From positions 1 through 38,819 of the IMG/VR virus record IMGVR_UViG_3300005288_000097: a stretch of DNA of 38,819 nt. One strand, written 5' to 3'. Positions within the stretch are counted from its first letter, which is position 1. Every line of letters starts with the position of its first letter. Position numbers and translations under genes: made by a program. The stretch comes from a virus. This document shows positions 7,037-14,679 of this stretch, piece by piece. The notes beneath the pieces are model-generated. The model was given only the letters and a program-made list of their open reading frames with translations. It was not told the DNA's origin and made no database searches.

Positions 7037-7350
7037 GCGATGAGTTGTCTAAATTCGGCTGGCCTTTTCCCCTGTGGCCTAAACAGGGGAGCCAATCGCG
7101 GAGATTAAATTCTATTTTAAGAATCTATAGCTGGTTCGAACCCAGCATAAACTCATTGATCACGATCAAAGTTTATAGCTCAGAGATTAAGGCTTAAGGC
7201 TCAACAATGAACCTTTTAAACACGTAACGACAAAAGCCTAAAGATTTTCTAAATCTTGGATTATAGGTTGTCAGGTTATCATTGCCTGACTGTAGTGGTC
7301 CTAGCCGACCAACCCTGATGACGCCCCAAGCTGTCGTCTACAGAAGCATT
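7037..7350 (+). ncRNA. Structured untranslated RNA region, tRNA-like T-arm inside
   Basis: There is no credible gene in 7021-7460. The RNA can form many helices. CCCCTGT/ACAGGGG (7069-7075 with 7083-7089) has loop bases GGCC (7076-7079) able to pair with GGCC 7061-7064, an H-type pseudoknot, all closed by GGCT/AGCC. GCTGG-TTCGAAC-CCAGC (7130-7146) is a perfect tRNA T-arm. ATAAACT/AGTTTAT (7147-7153 with 7170-7176) has TTGATC/GATCAA inside. AAGATTT/AAATCTT is at 7241-7257. GGTTG/CAACC (7266-7270 with 7310-7314) encloses GTCAGG/CCTGAC and TGGTC/GACCA in a three-way junction. ATGAGTT 7040-7046 can alternatively pair with AACTCAT 7150-7156. A terminator follows. This is either a phage ncRNA or a processed 3' UTR; family unknown. 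Confidence 0.6.
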
Positions 7351-7351
7351 T

Positions 7352-7374
7352 AGCCCGCCTTGAGCGGGCTTTTT
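7352..7374 (+). terminator. Intrinsic terminator after the structured RNA
   Basis: AGCCCGC (7352-7358) and GCGGGCT (7364-7370) with a CTTGA loop, followed by TTTT. A canonical terminator ending the transcript that starts at the 6342 promoter. Confidence 0.9.
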
Positions 7375-7401
7375 GCTGCCTGAAATTCAATGAAATAGTA
7401 G

Positions 7402-7429
7402 TTGACACGCACTGGAAACGGTGTAGAAT
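7402..7429 (+). promoter_or_regulatory. Sigma70-type promoter of the replication block
   Basis: TTGACA 7402-7407, TAGAAT 7424-7429, spacer 16 bp. The leader carries AATCAACCAAACACGGAGAAA before the first gene. Only a 4 bp ACAC/GTGT repeat is present here. Confidence 0.85.
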
Positions 7430-7460
7430 TGCCGAATCAACCAAACACGGAGAAACAAAA

Positions 7461-7646
7461 ATGAAGGTTCTCGCAGCTCTCCTAGCTTTCGTCCTCGTAA
7501 TGGTTCTATTCTTCATGATGGGTGCCTTCGTCGGCAACAGCTTCAATATCGGGGACTGGACACAAGACGGGCGCTTCGTCTGCATGATGTTGGGGTTTGT
7601 CGGTGGCTGTGTTGCCGCTGGCGGCGTTTACAATGAAATGAATTAA
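7461..7646 (+). CDS. Small two-helix membrane protein
   Basis: A 61-residue protein with a hydrophobic helix at about residues 2-27 (VLAALLAFVLVMVLFFMMGAF), a polar loop (NSFNIGDWTQDGRF) and a second helix at about 42-57 (MMLGFVGGCVAAGGVY). First gene after a strong promoter, so probably made early or in quantity. Function unknown; inner-membrane location inferred. Confidence 0.68.
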   Translation: MKVLAALLAFVLVMVLFFMMGAFVGNSFNIGDWTQDGRFVCMMLGFVGGCVAAGGVYNEMN

Positions 7647-7657
7647 GGAGAGTCGAT

Positions 7658-7846
7658 ATGAGACAGACAAACGTAGGAAAGCTTCAAGGCTTCCTTGATG
7701 CACTCTCTATAAAGGTGCCAGCAGATTTCTCTGTACGTGCCACGCCTATATTTGCATCAGAATGGTTGGTGATCATTGAGTCAGCCACACAGAAAGACCA
7801 ATATCACCTCGACTTGGAACAAGAAACGTGGGTAAGATATGTCTAA
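7658..7846 (+). CDS. Hypothetical protein
   Basis: A 62-residue soluble protein (MRQTNVGKLQGFLDALSIKV...) with AAGGAGA upstream. No motif. Overlaps the following small basic gene by 8 nt. Confidence 0.6.
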   Translation: MRQTNVGKLQGFLDALSIKVPADFSVRATPIFASEWLVIIESATQKDQYHLDLEQETWVRYV

Positions 7847-7961
7847 GCCAGTACGGAATCCCTTAGCTGGCCCTAACCGACGTGTGAACGTGCCAAAGGT
7901 AGAACCTGATCGCACAAAGTATCGTCGGAAACCAAAACACAAACGGAGGATTGAAGAATGA
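7839..7961 (+). CDS. Small basic protein
   Basis: A 40-residue protein, MSKPVRNPLAGPNRRVNVPK followed by VEPDRTKYRRKPKHKRRIEE. Strongly basic with many Arg/Lys and Pro, so possibly a nucleic-acid-binding or host-takeover peptide. The start is inside the upstream gene and the stop overlaps the next ATG (ATGA). No own ribosome site is evident. Confidence 0.55.
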   Translation: MSKPVRNPLAGPNRRVNVPKVEPDRTKYRRKPKHKRRIEE

Positions 7962-8152
7962 AAATTGGTGATCGCGTTAAAATCGTTTCGAGCCCATACG
8001 TGGCAGAAGAGCTGCAACCGGGTAAGACTGGGCGTATCGTAGCTTTGGATTACAGTCTGGTTCAGGTAGTAATGTGCGATGAACACGCCGACAGTGACGG
8101 TGATTACAACTGGCCGTTCGATGAACAAGAGTTGGAGGTGGTCAGTGTATAA
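7958..8152 (+). CDS. Hypothetical KOW/SH3-like protein
   Basis: A 64-residue protein. MKIGDRVKIVSSPYVAEELQ then PGKTGRIVALDYSLVQVVM has the spacing of a KOW or SH3-like beta barrel (GDxVxI ... GxxGxIV). AACGGAGG precedes the ATG. Similar small barrels start the genes at 12981, 26907 and 30703, so this fold is used repeatedly in the genome. Role unknown. Confidence 0.65.
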   Translation: MKIGDRVKIVSSPYVAEELQPGKTGRIVALDYSLVQVVMCDEHADSDGDYNWPFDEQELEVVSV

Positions 8153-8324
8153 CCTACTTCTGATCATCAACAAACCATCTGTTGCTGTTTCGTCTGTCGT
8201 GATAGAATATAACAGCTACGAAGCTGCTGAAGCAGCAGTAGAACAGCTACGGCGTGAGTTGTATGATAATAGCACGTACAGTGTGAAATACTTCATCACT
8301 CCGAAAGGTAAGGTGTCTCTGTGA
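8145..8324 (+). CDS. Hypothetical protein upstream of the primase
   Basis: A 59-residue protein starting at GTG 8145, placed 6-7 nt after GGAGG; an ATG at 8079 in the same frame is embedded in the upstream gene and lacks a ribosome site. Sequence VYNLLLIINKPSVAVSSVVI ... ITPKGKVSL, mixed alpha/beta, no motif. Its TGA overlaps the primase GTG (GTGA), so the two are coupled. Confidence 0.6.
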   Translation: MYNLLLIINKPSVAVSSVVIEYNSYEAAEAAVEQLRRELYDNSTYSVKYFITPKGKVSL

Positions 8325-10189
8325 ATCCGCTGCAACTCGCTGAGAAGTATGACATTGACCTTTTTCACGGCGGGAAGACAGCCTGCCCAAAGTGCCGTGA
8401 GAAGGGTGGAGATAATAACGGCGACAACCTGATGGTCTACGGGACTGACAGTGTTGGTCGTCATAAGGGAGCATTCTGCTGGGGCGGGACTTGCGGGTTC
8501 ACAATCCCAAGCGAAGAATGGTTCGAAGAAAATGGTGTTGAAGAAGAAAAGGAGTACGATTTCGTGGGCAGTCCGTTTAATCCAGATATTCATGCAAGAA
8601 TGAAAGAAGCATACACGCATGAAACCTACGGGTTCCGTGGCATCCGAACTGATACAGCCAAGTATTTTGGTATCTTGCACGGGATCGACCAGAACACTGG
8701 ATTGGTGAACGAGCAACTATATCCTTGTACGATTGATTACCAGCTCACAGGCTACAAAGGTCGTAAGGTTCCAAAGGCATTCCCATCCCCAGTTGGCGAG
8801 ACTGGTAAAGAGTGCGAACTGTTTGGTCAATTCCGATTCAAAGAACGACGTGACAAGTATTGCTTGATCGTTGGTGGTGAGCTGGATCAACTCTCTGCAA
8901 GCCAGATGTTGTTTGACTATCAGGAAGGCAAGCGTAAGCCCGGTGAAGAGGCGTTCGAACGTATCCCAGTAGTCAGCTCTACTATTGGTGAAAGCGGCGC
9001 TCACAAGCAGGTAGCGGCTCAGTATGCATGGTTCAACCGCTTCGAGCGTGTGATCATCTGTATGGATAACGATAAGGCTGGGATGGAAGCTGCACTGAAG
9101 ATTGCCAAGGCTCTACCGAAGGGTAAAGCTTATGTGATGGATATGGGACTGAAAGACCCAAACTGCTACATCTGGGACAATGAAGCACAGAAGCCCGTAA
9201 GCCGTTCTCGTGAATTTGTTAGTGCATTCTTCAAAGCACAACCTTACACGCCAACAGGTATTGTAGGTAGCGGCACACTGATGACTGCAATCCGTCAAGC
9301 GGCAATCGTTCCTAAGATTCCATTGCCAGATTTCATGCACGAAGTAGAAGTGCTAATGGGTGGTGGTATTCCGCTTGGGGTTATCGTAAACTTGGGCTCG
9401 GCATCGGGTACGGGTAAATCGACAATCATTGATGAATGTGTGTACCACTGGATTTTCAACAGTCCACACAAGATTGGTGTGATTTCTCTTGAAAGCGACT
9501 GTGCCCAGTACGGTACGAAGATTCTGTCTCGACACATGGGTATCAAGATTGATTTGATTCCAAGCGTAGAAGACAAGGTAGCGTTCCTGAATAGCCCAGA
9601 AGCACAGGAAGCCAGTGATGAGTTGTTCTTCAACACAGATGGCTCGCACAGATGGCACTTGGTTGATGATCGTGATGGCTCGATTGAAGAGCTAAAAGAA
9701 ATGATCATGAGCCTTATCATTCAATGCGATTGTAAGGTGATTGTACTTGACCCACTTCAGGATATTCTGGACGGGATGAGCATCGATGAGCAGGCTGTCT
9801 TCATGCGATTCATGAAAGGGACTGTGAAGTCTCACGGTGTAACCTTCATCAACGTCAACCACGTTCGTAAGAGCAGCGGTGGACAGAAGGCCAACTCCAC
9901 TGGTGCTGACATCCATGAAGAAGACTTCCAAGGCTCTAGCGCCATCTTCAAATCGGCTGCTTGCAACCTGTTGTTCACACGTAACAAAGAAGCTGAGAAC
10001 GAGATTGAACGAAACGTTACGAAGCTCAAGATGACCAAATGCCGTTGGACTGGTAACACAGCTCCAGTCGCAGGACGTTATATCTACGTCAACCGTGAAC
10101 ACAAGCTGTACGACTTGAACGATTACTTGGATCGTAACCCAGCCGTCAAAGCTGAGTATGAAGCTTTCCAAGCCGGTGAAGACGAATAG
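8321..10189 (+). CDS. DNA primase-helicase, T7 gp4 type
   Basis: A 622-residue protein with GTG start overlapping the upstream stop. The N-terminal zinc site has C22-x2-C25 and C53-x4-C58. A TOPRIM primase domain follows, with E187 in CLIVGGELDQ and D249/D251 in ICMDNDKAG. A RecA/DnaB-type helicase domain carries Walker A GSASGTGKST (359-368) and Walker B VIVLDPLQD (473-481), then FINVNHVRKSSGG (about 513-525). This order matches T7 gene 4 and Twinkle. It unwinds DNA at the fork and lays down primers for the polymerase encoded next. The length is slightly above that of T7 gp4 (566). Confidence 0.96.
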   Translation: MNPLQLAEKYDIDLFHGGKTACPKCREKGGDNNGDNLMVYGTDSVGRHKGAFCWGGTCGFTIPSEEWFEENGVEEEKEYDFVGSPFNPDIHARMKEAYTHETYGFRGIRTDTAKYFGILHGIDQNTGLVNEQLYPCTIDYQLTGYKGRKVPKAFPSPVGETGKECELFGQFRFKERRDKYCLIVGGELDQLSASQMLFDYQEGKRKPGEEAFERIPVVSSTIGESGAHKQVAAQYAWFNRFERVIICMDNDKAGMEAALKIAKALPKGKAYVMDMGLKDPNCYIWDNEAQKPVSRSREFVSAFFKAQPYTPTGIVGSGTLMTAIRQAAIVPKIPLPDFMHEVEVLMGGGIPLGVIVNLGSASGTGKSTIIDECVYHWIFNSPHKIGVISLESDCAQYGTKILSRHMGIKIDLIPSVEDKVAFLNSPEAQEASDELFFNTDGSHRWHLVDDRDGSIEELKEMIMSLIIQCDCKVIVLDPLQDILDGMSIDEQAVFMRFMKGTVKSHGVTFINVNHVRKSSGGQKANSTGADIHEEDFQGSSAIFKSAACNLLFTRNKEAENEIERNVTKLKMTKCRWTGNTAPVAGRYIYVNREHKLYDLNDYLDRNPAVKAEYEAFQAGEDE

Positions 10190-10191
10190 GC

Positions 10192-10220
10192 TTGACACGT
10201 GATGGGAGAGACACTACAAT
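10192..10220 (+). promoter_or_regulatory. Sigma70-type promoter with 11 bp perfect inverted repeat
   Basis: TTGACA 10192-10197 and TACAAT 10215-10220, spacer 17 bp. GATGGGAGAGA (10201-10211) and TCTCTCCCATC (10220-10230) are a perfect inverted repeat around CACTACAA, so the -10 element is in the loop. Drives the DNA polymerase gene. Confidence 0.88.
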
Positions 10221-10247
10221 CTCTCCCATCAACTCAAAGGAGGATGT

Positions 10248-12905
10248 ATGATTCCATTTATGAAGAAGCCGTGGGCCAAGGCCGACGACTGGACATGGGA
10301 CATTGAAGCAACGAACCTCTTGAACGAAGAAACGATTGATTACCAAGCGTCTCCGTACAAGCTGCTTCCGTCTTATAGTACACACTGCGTTGTATTCCAG
10401 AACCACGTGAGTGGTGAGATTGTTGCATTCCACGGTGGAGAGAAATATGTATTCGATGGTCGCGAGTATTCGGAAACGATTGAAGGCTGCGTCTACACAC
10501 TTGCTGAAGGTTATGAGCCAGTGGAGTACACACACCGACCAATGGCTGAACTGAAAGGGTTCATCCAGAATACAAAGTTCAATCGACTGGTAGCACACAA
10601 CCAAATCAGTTATGACTTGCTGGCAATGAAAGCCGTGTATGGTTTTGATTACAGCATTGGCGATGAAATCAAAGACGGTGGATTGACCACGTGGACAAAG
10701 GACAAATGGGCTGGAAAGCCTCTGTCAATCTTTGACACACTGGTTGTATCCAAGTGCCTAAACCCAGATCGATACGGCGGTCACTCACTGGATAAGCTGG
10801 CTGCTGGTGGTACTTCGGAGAAGTTCAAGTTCCGTAAAGAGGTTCACGTAAGCGAGCGATTCAAACACTTCGCAGCGGATATGTTGTACTACTGTATCTT
10901 CGACGTAAAGGCGAACACAGAAGTTTATAATATGCTGATTGAAACGTATGGCTTGGACAGCATGCAAGAGTTTCAGAAGTGGGCTTCTGCATTGAAGCTG
11001 GAACACGCTGTAGCTGAGCTGATCACTCGACAGGAACACCGTGGCTTCTGGTTTGACATGAAGAAGGCCGAGGCTGCTCTGACGAAGTTGGATGCAATGA
11101 TGGAAGAGCGACGGGTGAAAGTTGAACCGTTGTTGCCTCCACGTCCAGCAACCAAGAAGTTCATGGGTGATTACACTCCACCAGCCAAACAGTTCAAACT
11201 GAATGGCGAACTGAATGCTCACATGGAGAAATTCATTGCGAAGCATGGCGGTGTTGTAGATGGCCGTAAGCTGATGATGTTTGGTAATGAGTATGATCTA
11301 CCGCTGCCAGCAGAAGTCCCGCTCAAGACGCACATGCCTGCTGAGATTGGGAACACAACCCACATCAAAAACTGGCTGGTTAGCTTGGGATGGCATCCAA
11401 ACGAATACAAAGAAAAGGACTTGACAGTTGATGACAAGAAGAATAAGCTAGACAGCGAGAAACTTCTTATCAAGATCAACCGTTACATTGATGAAACATT
11501 CGAGAGTGCTTTTAAGACTCATCGATTGGAACATCTTGAAGGCTTGGGTGTTACGCCTAAGAGTGGTAAAGACTTTGTACGTCGGCAGATGTTGAAACGA
11601 GCTGAACGTCAAGGACTGAAAGTCTTGTCCAACCCGAGCTTTACAGTCGGAGCGGATAAAGAAATGTGTCCCGACTTGGAACGTATCACTGAGCAGTTTC
11701 CTTTCACAAAGGACATCGTTGAATACCTAACGTTCAAGCACCGTCGTAACAGTATTCTTGGTGGTGGTCAAGATTGGGAAGACCCAGAGGAAGAGCCAGA
11801 GAAAGGTTACATGGCTGGTGTTCGTCCTGATGGTCGTATTGCAACTCCAGCAGACACATGTGGAGCCGCTACAAGTCGATTTAAGCACCGTAAGGTGGCC
11901 AACGTACCCCGAGTTACCTCTTTGTTCGGGAAAGAGCTTAGAGAGCTGTTTGGAGTCGATAAGGGCTTCTTCCAGATTGGGTATGACTTTGATAGCTTGG
12001 AAGCACGAGTTGAGTCCGCATACTGCTACATGTATGACGCACACGATAAGGCATATTGCAAGTCTCTGATGTTGGAGAAACCATTTGACGTTCACACAAT
12101 GATGGCGAAGGCTATCAGCAAGATCATTGGTACTGACTTCGGTCGGAGTCCAGCGAAGAACGTGAAATACGGCTGTACATACGGCGCTCAAGCTGCTAAG
12201 GTAGCCAAGACAATCGGGAGTTCGATTGAAGTTGGTACTCAAGTGTTCGAGGCGTTTTGGGATGCTGCATTCCCACTGAAGATGTTGAAAGATGCACTTC
12301 AGAAGCAATGGGAAGCGAATGGCAAGAAGTTCATTTACGGTATTGATGGTCGTCGGGTTCCTACTCGTTCTGCCCACGCAATCCTGAATAGCTTGTTCCA
12401 ATCTGGCGGTGTTATCTGTGCAAAACGGGCGATGGTGTTGCATGATCGTAAGCTGAAAGCAGAAGGCTTATCTGTTGACTTTTTCTTGGATGACTGGAAG
12501 AACAAAACATTCTGTCAGCAAATGATTGCGTATCACGACGAAGCACAACTGGAAGCAACAGCTTCGTTGTTCAAATTCAAGTCGTTCACCTACGAATCGA
12601 TTGGCTTCACTGCCAGCGATGACAAGGATGCTCAGAAGGGAGCTGACAAGAAATTGAAAGCATTCTGCCAAGAGTATAAGGATAAGATGCTGGCTGAAAC
12701 TGGCGAAGTCTGGTCTGATATCTCTCACAATGACCGTGGGTTCTACGTGGCCTACTGCCGAGCGGGAGTGCTTGCAACAGACGCTGTGCGCGAAGCTGGA
12801 CAGTTCTACGCTGCTCCAGAAGGCATTGATGCTGCTGTAGCTCCAGTGTTGCTTGACTTGACGGCTGGATACATCGTTGAACGTTCGTGGGCTGGTTGCC
12901 ACTAA
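10248..12905 (+). CDS. DNA polymerase, family A (T7-like)
   Basis: An 885-residue protein, ATG after AAAGGAGG. It has a proofreading exonuclease with D18/E20 in WDIEATNLL (Exo I), N118/D123 in AHNQISYDLL (Exo II), and Y215/D219 in YCIFDV (Exo III). The polymerase has motif A D580 in GYDFDSLEAR, motif B R633-K637-Y641-Y645 in RSPAKNVKYGCTYGA, and motif C H763-D764-E765 in AYHDEAQ. The residue spacing in motif B equals that of T7 polymerase. It is longer than T7 gp5 (704), mainly between exonuclease and motif A (residues 290-520) and after motif C. All catalytic residues are present, so it should be the active replicase with the adjacent primase-helicase. Confidence 0.97.
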   Translation: MIPFMKKPWAKADDWTWDIEATNLLNEETIDYQASPYKLLPSYSTHCVVFQNHVSGEIVAFHGGEKYVFDGREYSETIEGCVYTLAEGYEPVEYTHRPMAELKGFIQNTKFNRLVAHNQISYDLLAMKAVYGFDYSIGDEIKDGGLTTWTKDKWAGKPLSIFDTLVVSKCLNPDRYGGHSLDKLAAGGTSEKFKFRKEVHVSERFKHFAADMLYYCIFDVKANTEVYNMLIETYGLDSMQEFQKWASALKLEHAVAELITRQEHRGFWFDMKKAEAALTKLDAMMEERRVKVEPLLPPRPATKKFMGDYTPPAKQFKLNGELNAHMEKFIAKHGGVVDGRKLMMFGNEYDLPLPAEVPLKTHMPAEIGNTTHIKNWLVSLGWHPNEYKEKDLTVDDKKNKLDSEKLLIKINRYIDETFESAFKTHRLEHLEGLGVTPKSGKDFVRRQMLKRAERQGLKVLSNPSFTVGADKEMCPDLERITEQFPFTKDIVEYLTFKHRRNSILGGGQDWEDPEEEPEKGYMAGVRPDGRIATPADTCGAATSRFKHRKVANVPRVTSLFGKELRELFGVDKGFFQIGYDFDSLEARVESAYCYMYDAHDKAYCKSLMLEKPFDVHTMMAKAISKIIGTDFGRSPAKNVKYGCTYGAQAAKVAKTIGSSIEVGTQVFEAFWDAAFPLKMLKDALQKQWEANGKKFIYGIDGRRVPTRSAHAILNSLFQSGGVICAKRAMVLHDRKLKAEGLSVDFFLDDWKNKTFCQQMIAYHDEAQLEATASLFKFKSFTYESIGFTASDDKDAQKGADKKLKAFCQEYKDKMLAETGEVWSDISHNDRGFYVAYCRAGVLATDAVREAGQFYAAPEGIDAAVAPVLLDLTAGYIVERSWAGCH

Positions 12906-12919
12906 GGCGCAAATGGGGC

Positions 12920-12947
12920 TTGACAAAGCCCCAAATCAAGGTACAAT
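12920..12947 (+). promoter_or_regulatory. Sigma70-type promoter, -35 inside a hairpin repeat
   Basis: TTGACA 12920-12925, TACAAT 12942-12947, spacer 16 bp. TGGGGCTT (12914-12921) and AAGCCCCA (12926-12933) form an 8 bp inverted repeat with GACA, the centre of the -35 box, as loop. The leader has ACCAAACAAAACAGGAGG. Confidence 0.87.
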
Positions 12948-12980
12948 GAACACATACCAAACAAAACAGGAGGATACATC

Positions 12981-13409
12981 GTGAGCGAATTTCAAGAAGG
13001 TGACAAGGTTCAAATTATCGACGGGGGCCTTGAAGGTCAGTATTACGACCTAGACCCGAGCTTCATTGGTCAAGTTGGTACAATCGTAAACATTGTCACT
13101 TATCCGTATTCCGGTATGGTTACTGATGTTCTGGTAGATTTGGATGGTGGCGTCACTGCTTTCGAACTCCCAAACATTCGGAAGTATGTAGAGCCAATTA
13201 CCGAACAACTAGAGCTTCCATTCGATCTGATCGATGAAGCCAAACCTGCAACACCACGTGTCACCTATCTGTACGTTGTTGAAGACGAAGATGGTGTATA
13301 CGGTAAGACATTCGACCGTGACCATGCCCGTGAAATTAAGGCAAGTTACGGCGGCAAGAAAGCTGGCGTGATCATCACTGCTTACGCTGCTGTGAAAGAG
13401 ATTCGTTAA
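12981..13409 (+). CDS. Hypothetical protein with KOW/SH3-like N-terminus
   Basis: A 142-residue protein, GTG start after CAGGAGGATACATC. EGDKVQIIDGGLEG (6-19) and FIGQVGTIVNIVTYPYSG (28-45) look like a KOW-type barrel, followed by VDLDGGVTAFELPNIRKYVEPI. The C-terminal half (about 85-142) is a separate small alpha/beta unit. Its own promoter and position between polymerase and SSB suggest a replication-associated role, but none can be named. Confidence 0.65.
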   Translation: MSEFQEGDKVQIIDGGLEGQYYDLDPSFIGQVGTIVNIVTYPYSGMVTDVLVDLDGGVTAFELPNIRKYVEPITEQLELPFDLIDEAKPATPRVTYLYVVEDEDGVYGKTFDRDHAREIKASYGGKKAGVIITAYAAVKEIR

Positions 13410-13424
13410 TTCGGATCAATCCCC

Positions 13425-13447
13425 GAGGGGCGAGTGCCCCTCCATTT
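13425..13447 (+). terminator. Hairpin upstream of the SSB gene
   Basis: GAGGGGC (13425-13431) and GCCCCTC (13436-13442) with a GAGT loop, then CATTTATG. A stable stem but a poor T-tract, so partial termination or transcript processing is likely. Confidence 0.55.
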
Positions 13448-13473
13448 ATGAAAACTTAGACAGGAGAAATACA

Positions 13474-14505
13474 ATGAGCAAGTTCCAACTGAACATCACC
13501 ACTACCAATCAGACCGAAACCAAAGAGCGTAAGGTTGTTGATTGGAACGCAATGAATGAACACGTAGTTGAAGCGGCTGGCACTGCCACCAAGACCCGCT
13601 CTATTCCGGGTGTGATTTCTGGCGTGTATGACCTCGGTGAACAGAAGCTTGAAGATGCTGCAATCCCAGTGACTGACGACAAGTTCAAACAGGCTTTCCC
13701 TGAGTTTGACGGTTCGCAAGAACAACAAGATGCAGTAATTGCCAAGTACGCTAACCGCACCAACGTTCGTTTCGAGAAAGTCGATAACAAGCTTTGCCTG
13801 CGTTATGTGCAAAACCCAGTACAACAAGTTGCAGTGTCTGTGGACTTCCCTCAGATTCTGGTAGACAAAGGTCAGTTCTTCGGTAACTCGAAGCCTCTGC
13901 CTCTACGTCTGCTTTACAACGGTGAGTTCACTACTCCGGGTGACAAGACCAAGATCGTTGGTCGTCCGTTCAACCTGCGTGACACCAAGCACGATCTGGG
14001 TAACAACAAGAGCGTTTGGGCATTCGCCAAGAACAACGGCCTGCACAAGTTCGCTGCTGCTGCTGAACTGCTGGATGAAAACGGCCTGTTCAACAAAGAA
14101 CGCGTTGGTGAGTTGATTGGTAAAGTTGTACAGTTCCAAGTACGTGTATGGATGAAGCCAGCCAAGACTGGTGACAAGAAGTTCTTCACTGAAGAAATCT
14201 CTCTGGTAGGTATTGTTCCAGAAGGTGTTGCGATTCCTGAAGTTCCAGAAGGGTTGCTGCACATGGTCAACCTGCACGGTGAGAATGACGCTGAAGCTGT
14301 GAAGCAAATGCGTGTTGCTATCAAGAACACCATGAAGCGTGCCCTGAACTACGATACCAGCTCTCTGAAGCCAGTCTTCGAAGCTGAGGCTGCATCTTAC
14401 GGCAACAAGCCTGCTGATGCCGCAAAGGACGCTGTGAAGGAAGCAGTCAAAGCCGCTGAAGTGACTCCGGTCCCAGTAGCGTTCGATGACGATATCCCGT
14501 TTTAA
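13474..14505 (+). CDS. Single-stranded DNA-binding protein
   Basis: A 343-residue protein. The last six residues are DDDIPF, identical to the tip of E. coli SSB that recruits partner proteins, preceded by an Ala/Pro-rich linker (about residues 305-337). The body is rich in beta segments such as FPQILVDKGQFFGNSKPLP and KIVGRPFNLRDTKHDLGNN, consistent with a phage SSB OB-fold protein and larger than T7 gp2.5. Position between polymerase and exonuclease fits. It should coat ssDNA at the fork and contact host or phage replication proteins through its tail. Confidence 0.82.
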   Translation: MSKFQLNITTTNQTETKERKVVDWNAMNEHVVEAAGTATKTRSIPGVISGVYDLGEQKLEDAAIPVTDDKFKQAFPEFDGSQEQQDAVIAKYANRTNVRFEKVDNKLCLRYVQNPVQQVAVSVDFPQILVDKGQFFGNSKPLPLRLLYNGEFTTPGDKTKIVGRPFNLRDTKHDLGNNKSVWAFAKNNGLHKFAAAAELLDENGLFNKERVGELIGKVVQFQVRVWMKPAKTGDKKFFTEEISLVGIVPEGVAIPEVPEGLLHMVNLHGENDAEAVKQMRVAIKNTMKRALNYDTSSLKPVFEAEAASYGNKPADAAKDAVKEAVKAAEVTPVPVAFDDDIPF

Positions 14506-14508
14506 TTG

Positions 14509-14537
14509 TTGACAGGGGTGGGCACAGTCTGTAAGAT
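14509..14537 (+). promoter_or_regulatory. Sigma70-type promoter of the tRNA-like gene, with inverted repeat
   Basis: TTGACA 14509-14514 and TAAGAT 14532-14537, spacer 17 bp. GGGCACA (14520-14526) and TGTGCCC (14537-14543) are a 7 bp inverted repeat around the -10. The predicted start site is within a few nt of the tRNA-like 5' end. Confidence 0.82.
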
Positions 14538-14546
14538 GTGCCCTAT

Positions 14547-14651
14547 CGCCAGATGATGGAATTGGTAGACAGACTGGAGGATGGGATAATGCAACCATTA
14601 TCCTTGATACCGGGGCTGAAAAGCGTGCGGGTTCGACTCCCGCTCTGGCGA
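14547..14651 (+). tRNA. Class II tRNA-like gene (Leu-type D-arm) with enlarged anticodon arm
   Basis: The acceptor stem is CGCCAGA (14547-14553) with TCTGGCG (14644-14650), then A as discriminator; CCA is not encoded. A Leu-like D-region GGAATTGGTAGAC lies at 14558-14570, a short class II variable arm GCT-GAAA-AGC at 14615-14624, and a perfect T-arm GCGGG-TTCGACT-CCCGC at 14627-14643. The anticodon stem can start as CTGG (14574-14577) with CCGG (14610-14613), but 32 nt lie between instead of about 9. They include an 8 bp perfect hairpin GGATAATG-CAAC-CATTATCC (14584-14603). The total of 105 nt is some 20 nt too long. The anticodon cannot be assigned; CAA (14592-14594) sits in the hairpin loop. 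It may be a tRNA-like regulator, an intron-bearing tRNA or a decayed tRNA. Confidence 0.65.
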
Positions 14652-14679
14652 CTCACCTTAACAAACACAGGGGAACAAA

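Noticed and set aside
7130-7200. A circularly permuted tRNA: T-arm plus 3' acceptor strand (7130-7153) upstream of 5' acceptor strand and a TAGCTCAG-like D-arm (7170-7185)
   Set aside because: The D-loop lacks GG, no anticodon arm can be built from the flanks, and the discriminator/CCA part is missing. The pairing is kept only as helices of the structured RNA.
13254-13264. CACCACGTGTCAC as parS-like
   Set aside because: Outer arms do not match and it is within a coding sequence.
14574-14613. A group I or archaeal-type intron in the tRNA-like gene
   Set aside because: The extra 23 nt is far too short for group I, and no bulge-helix-bulge geometry is present.
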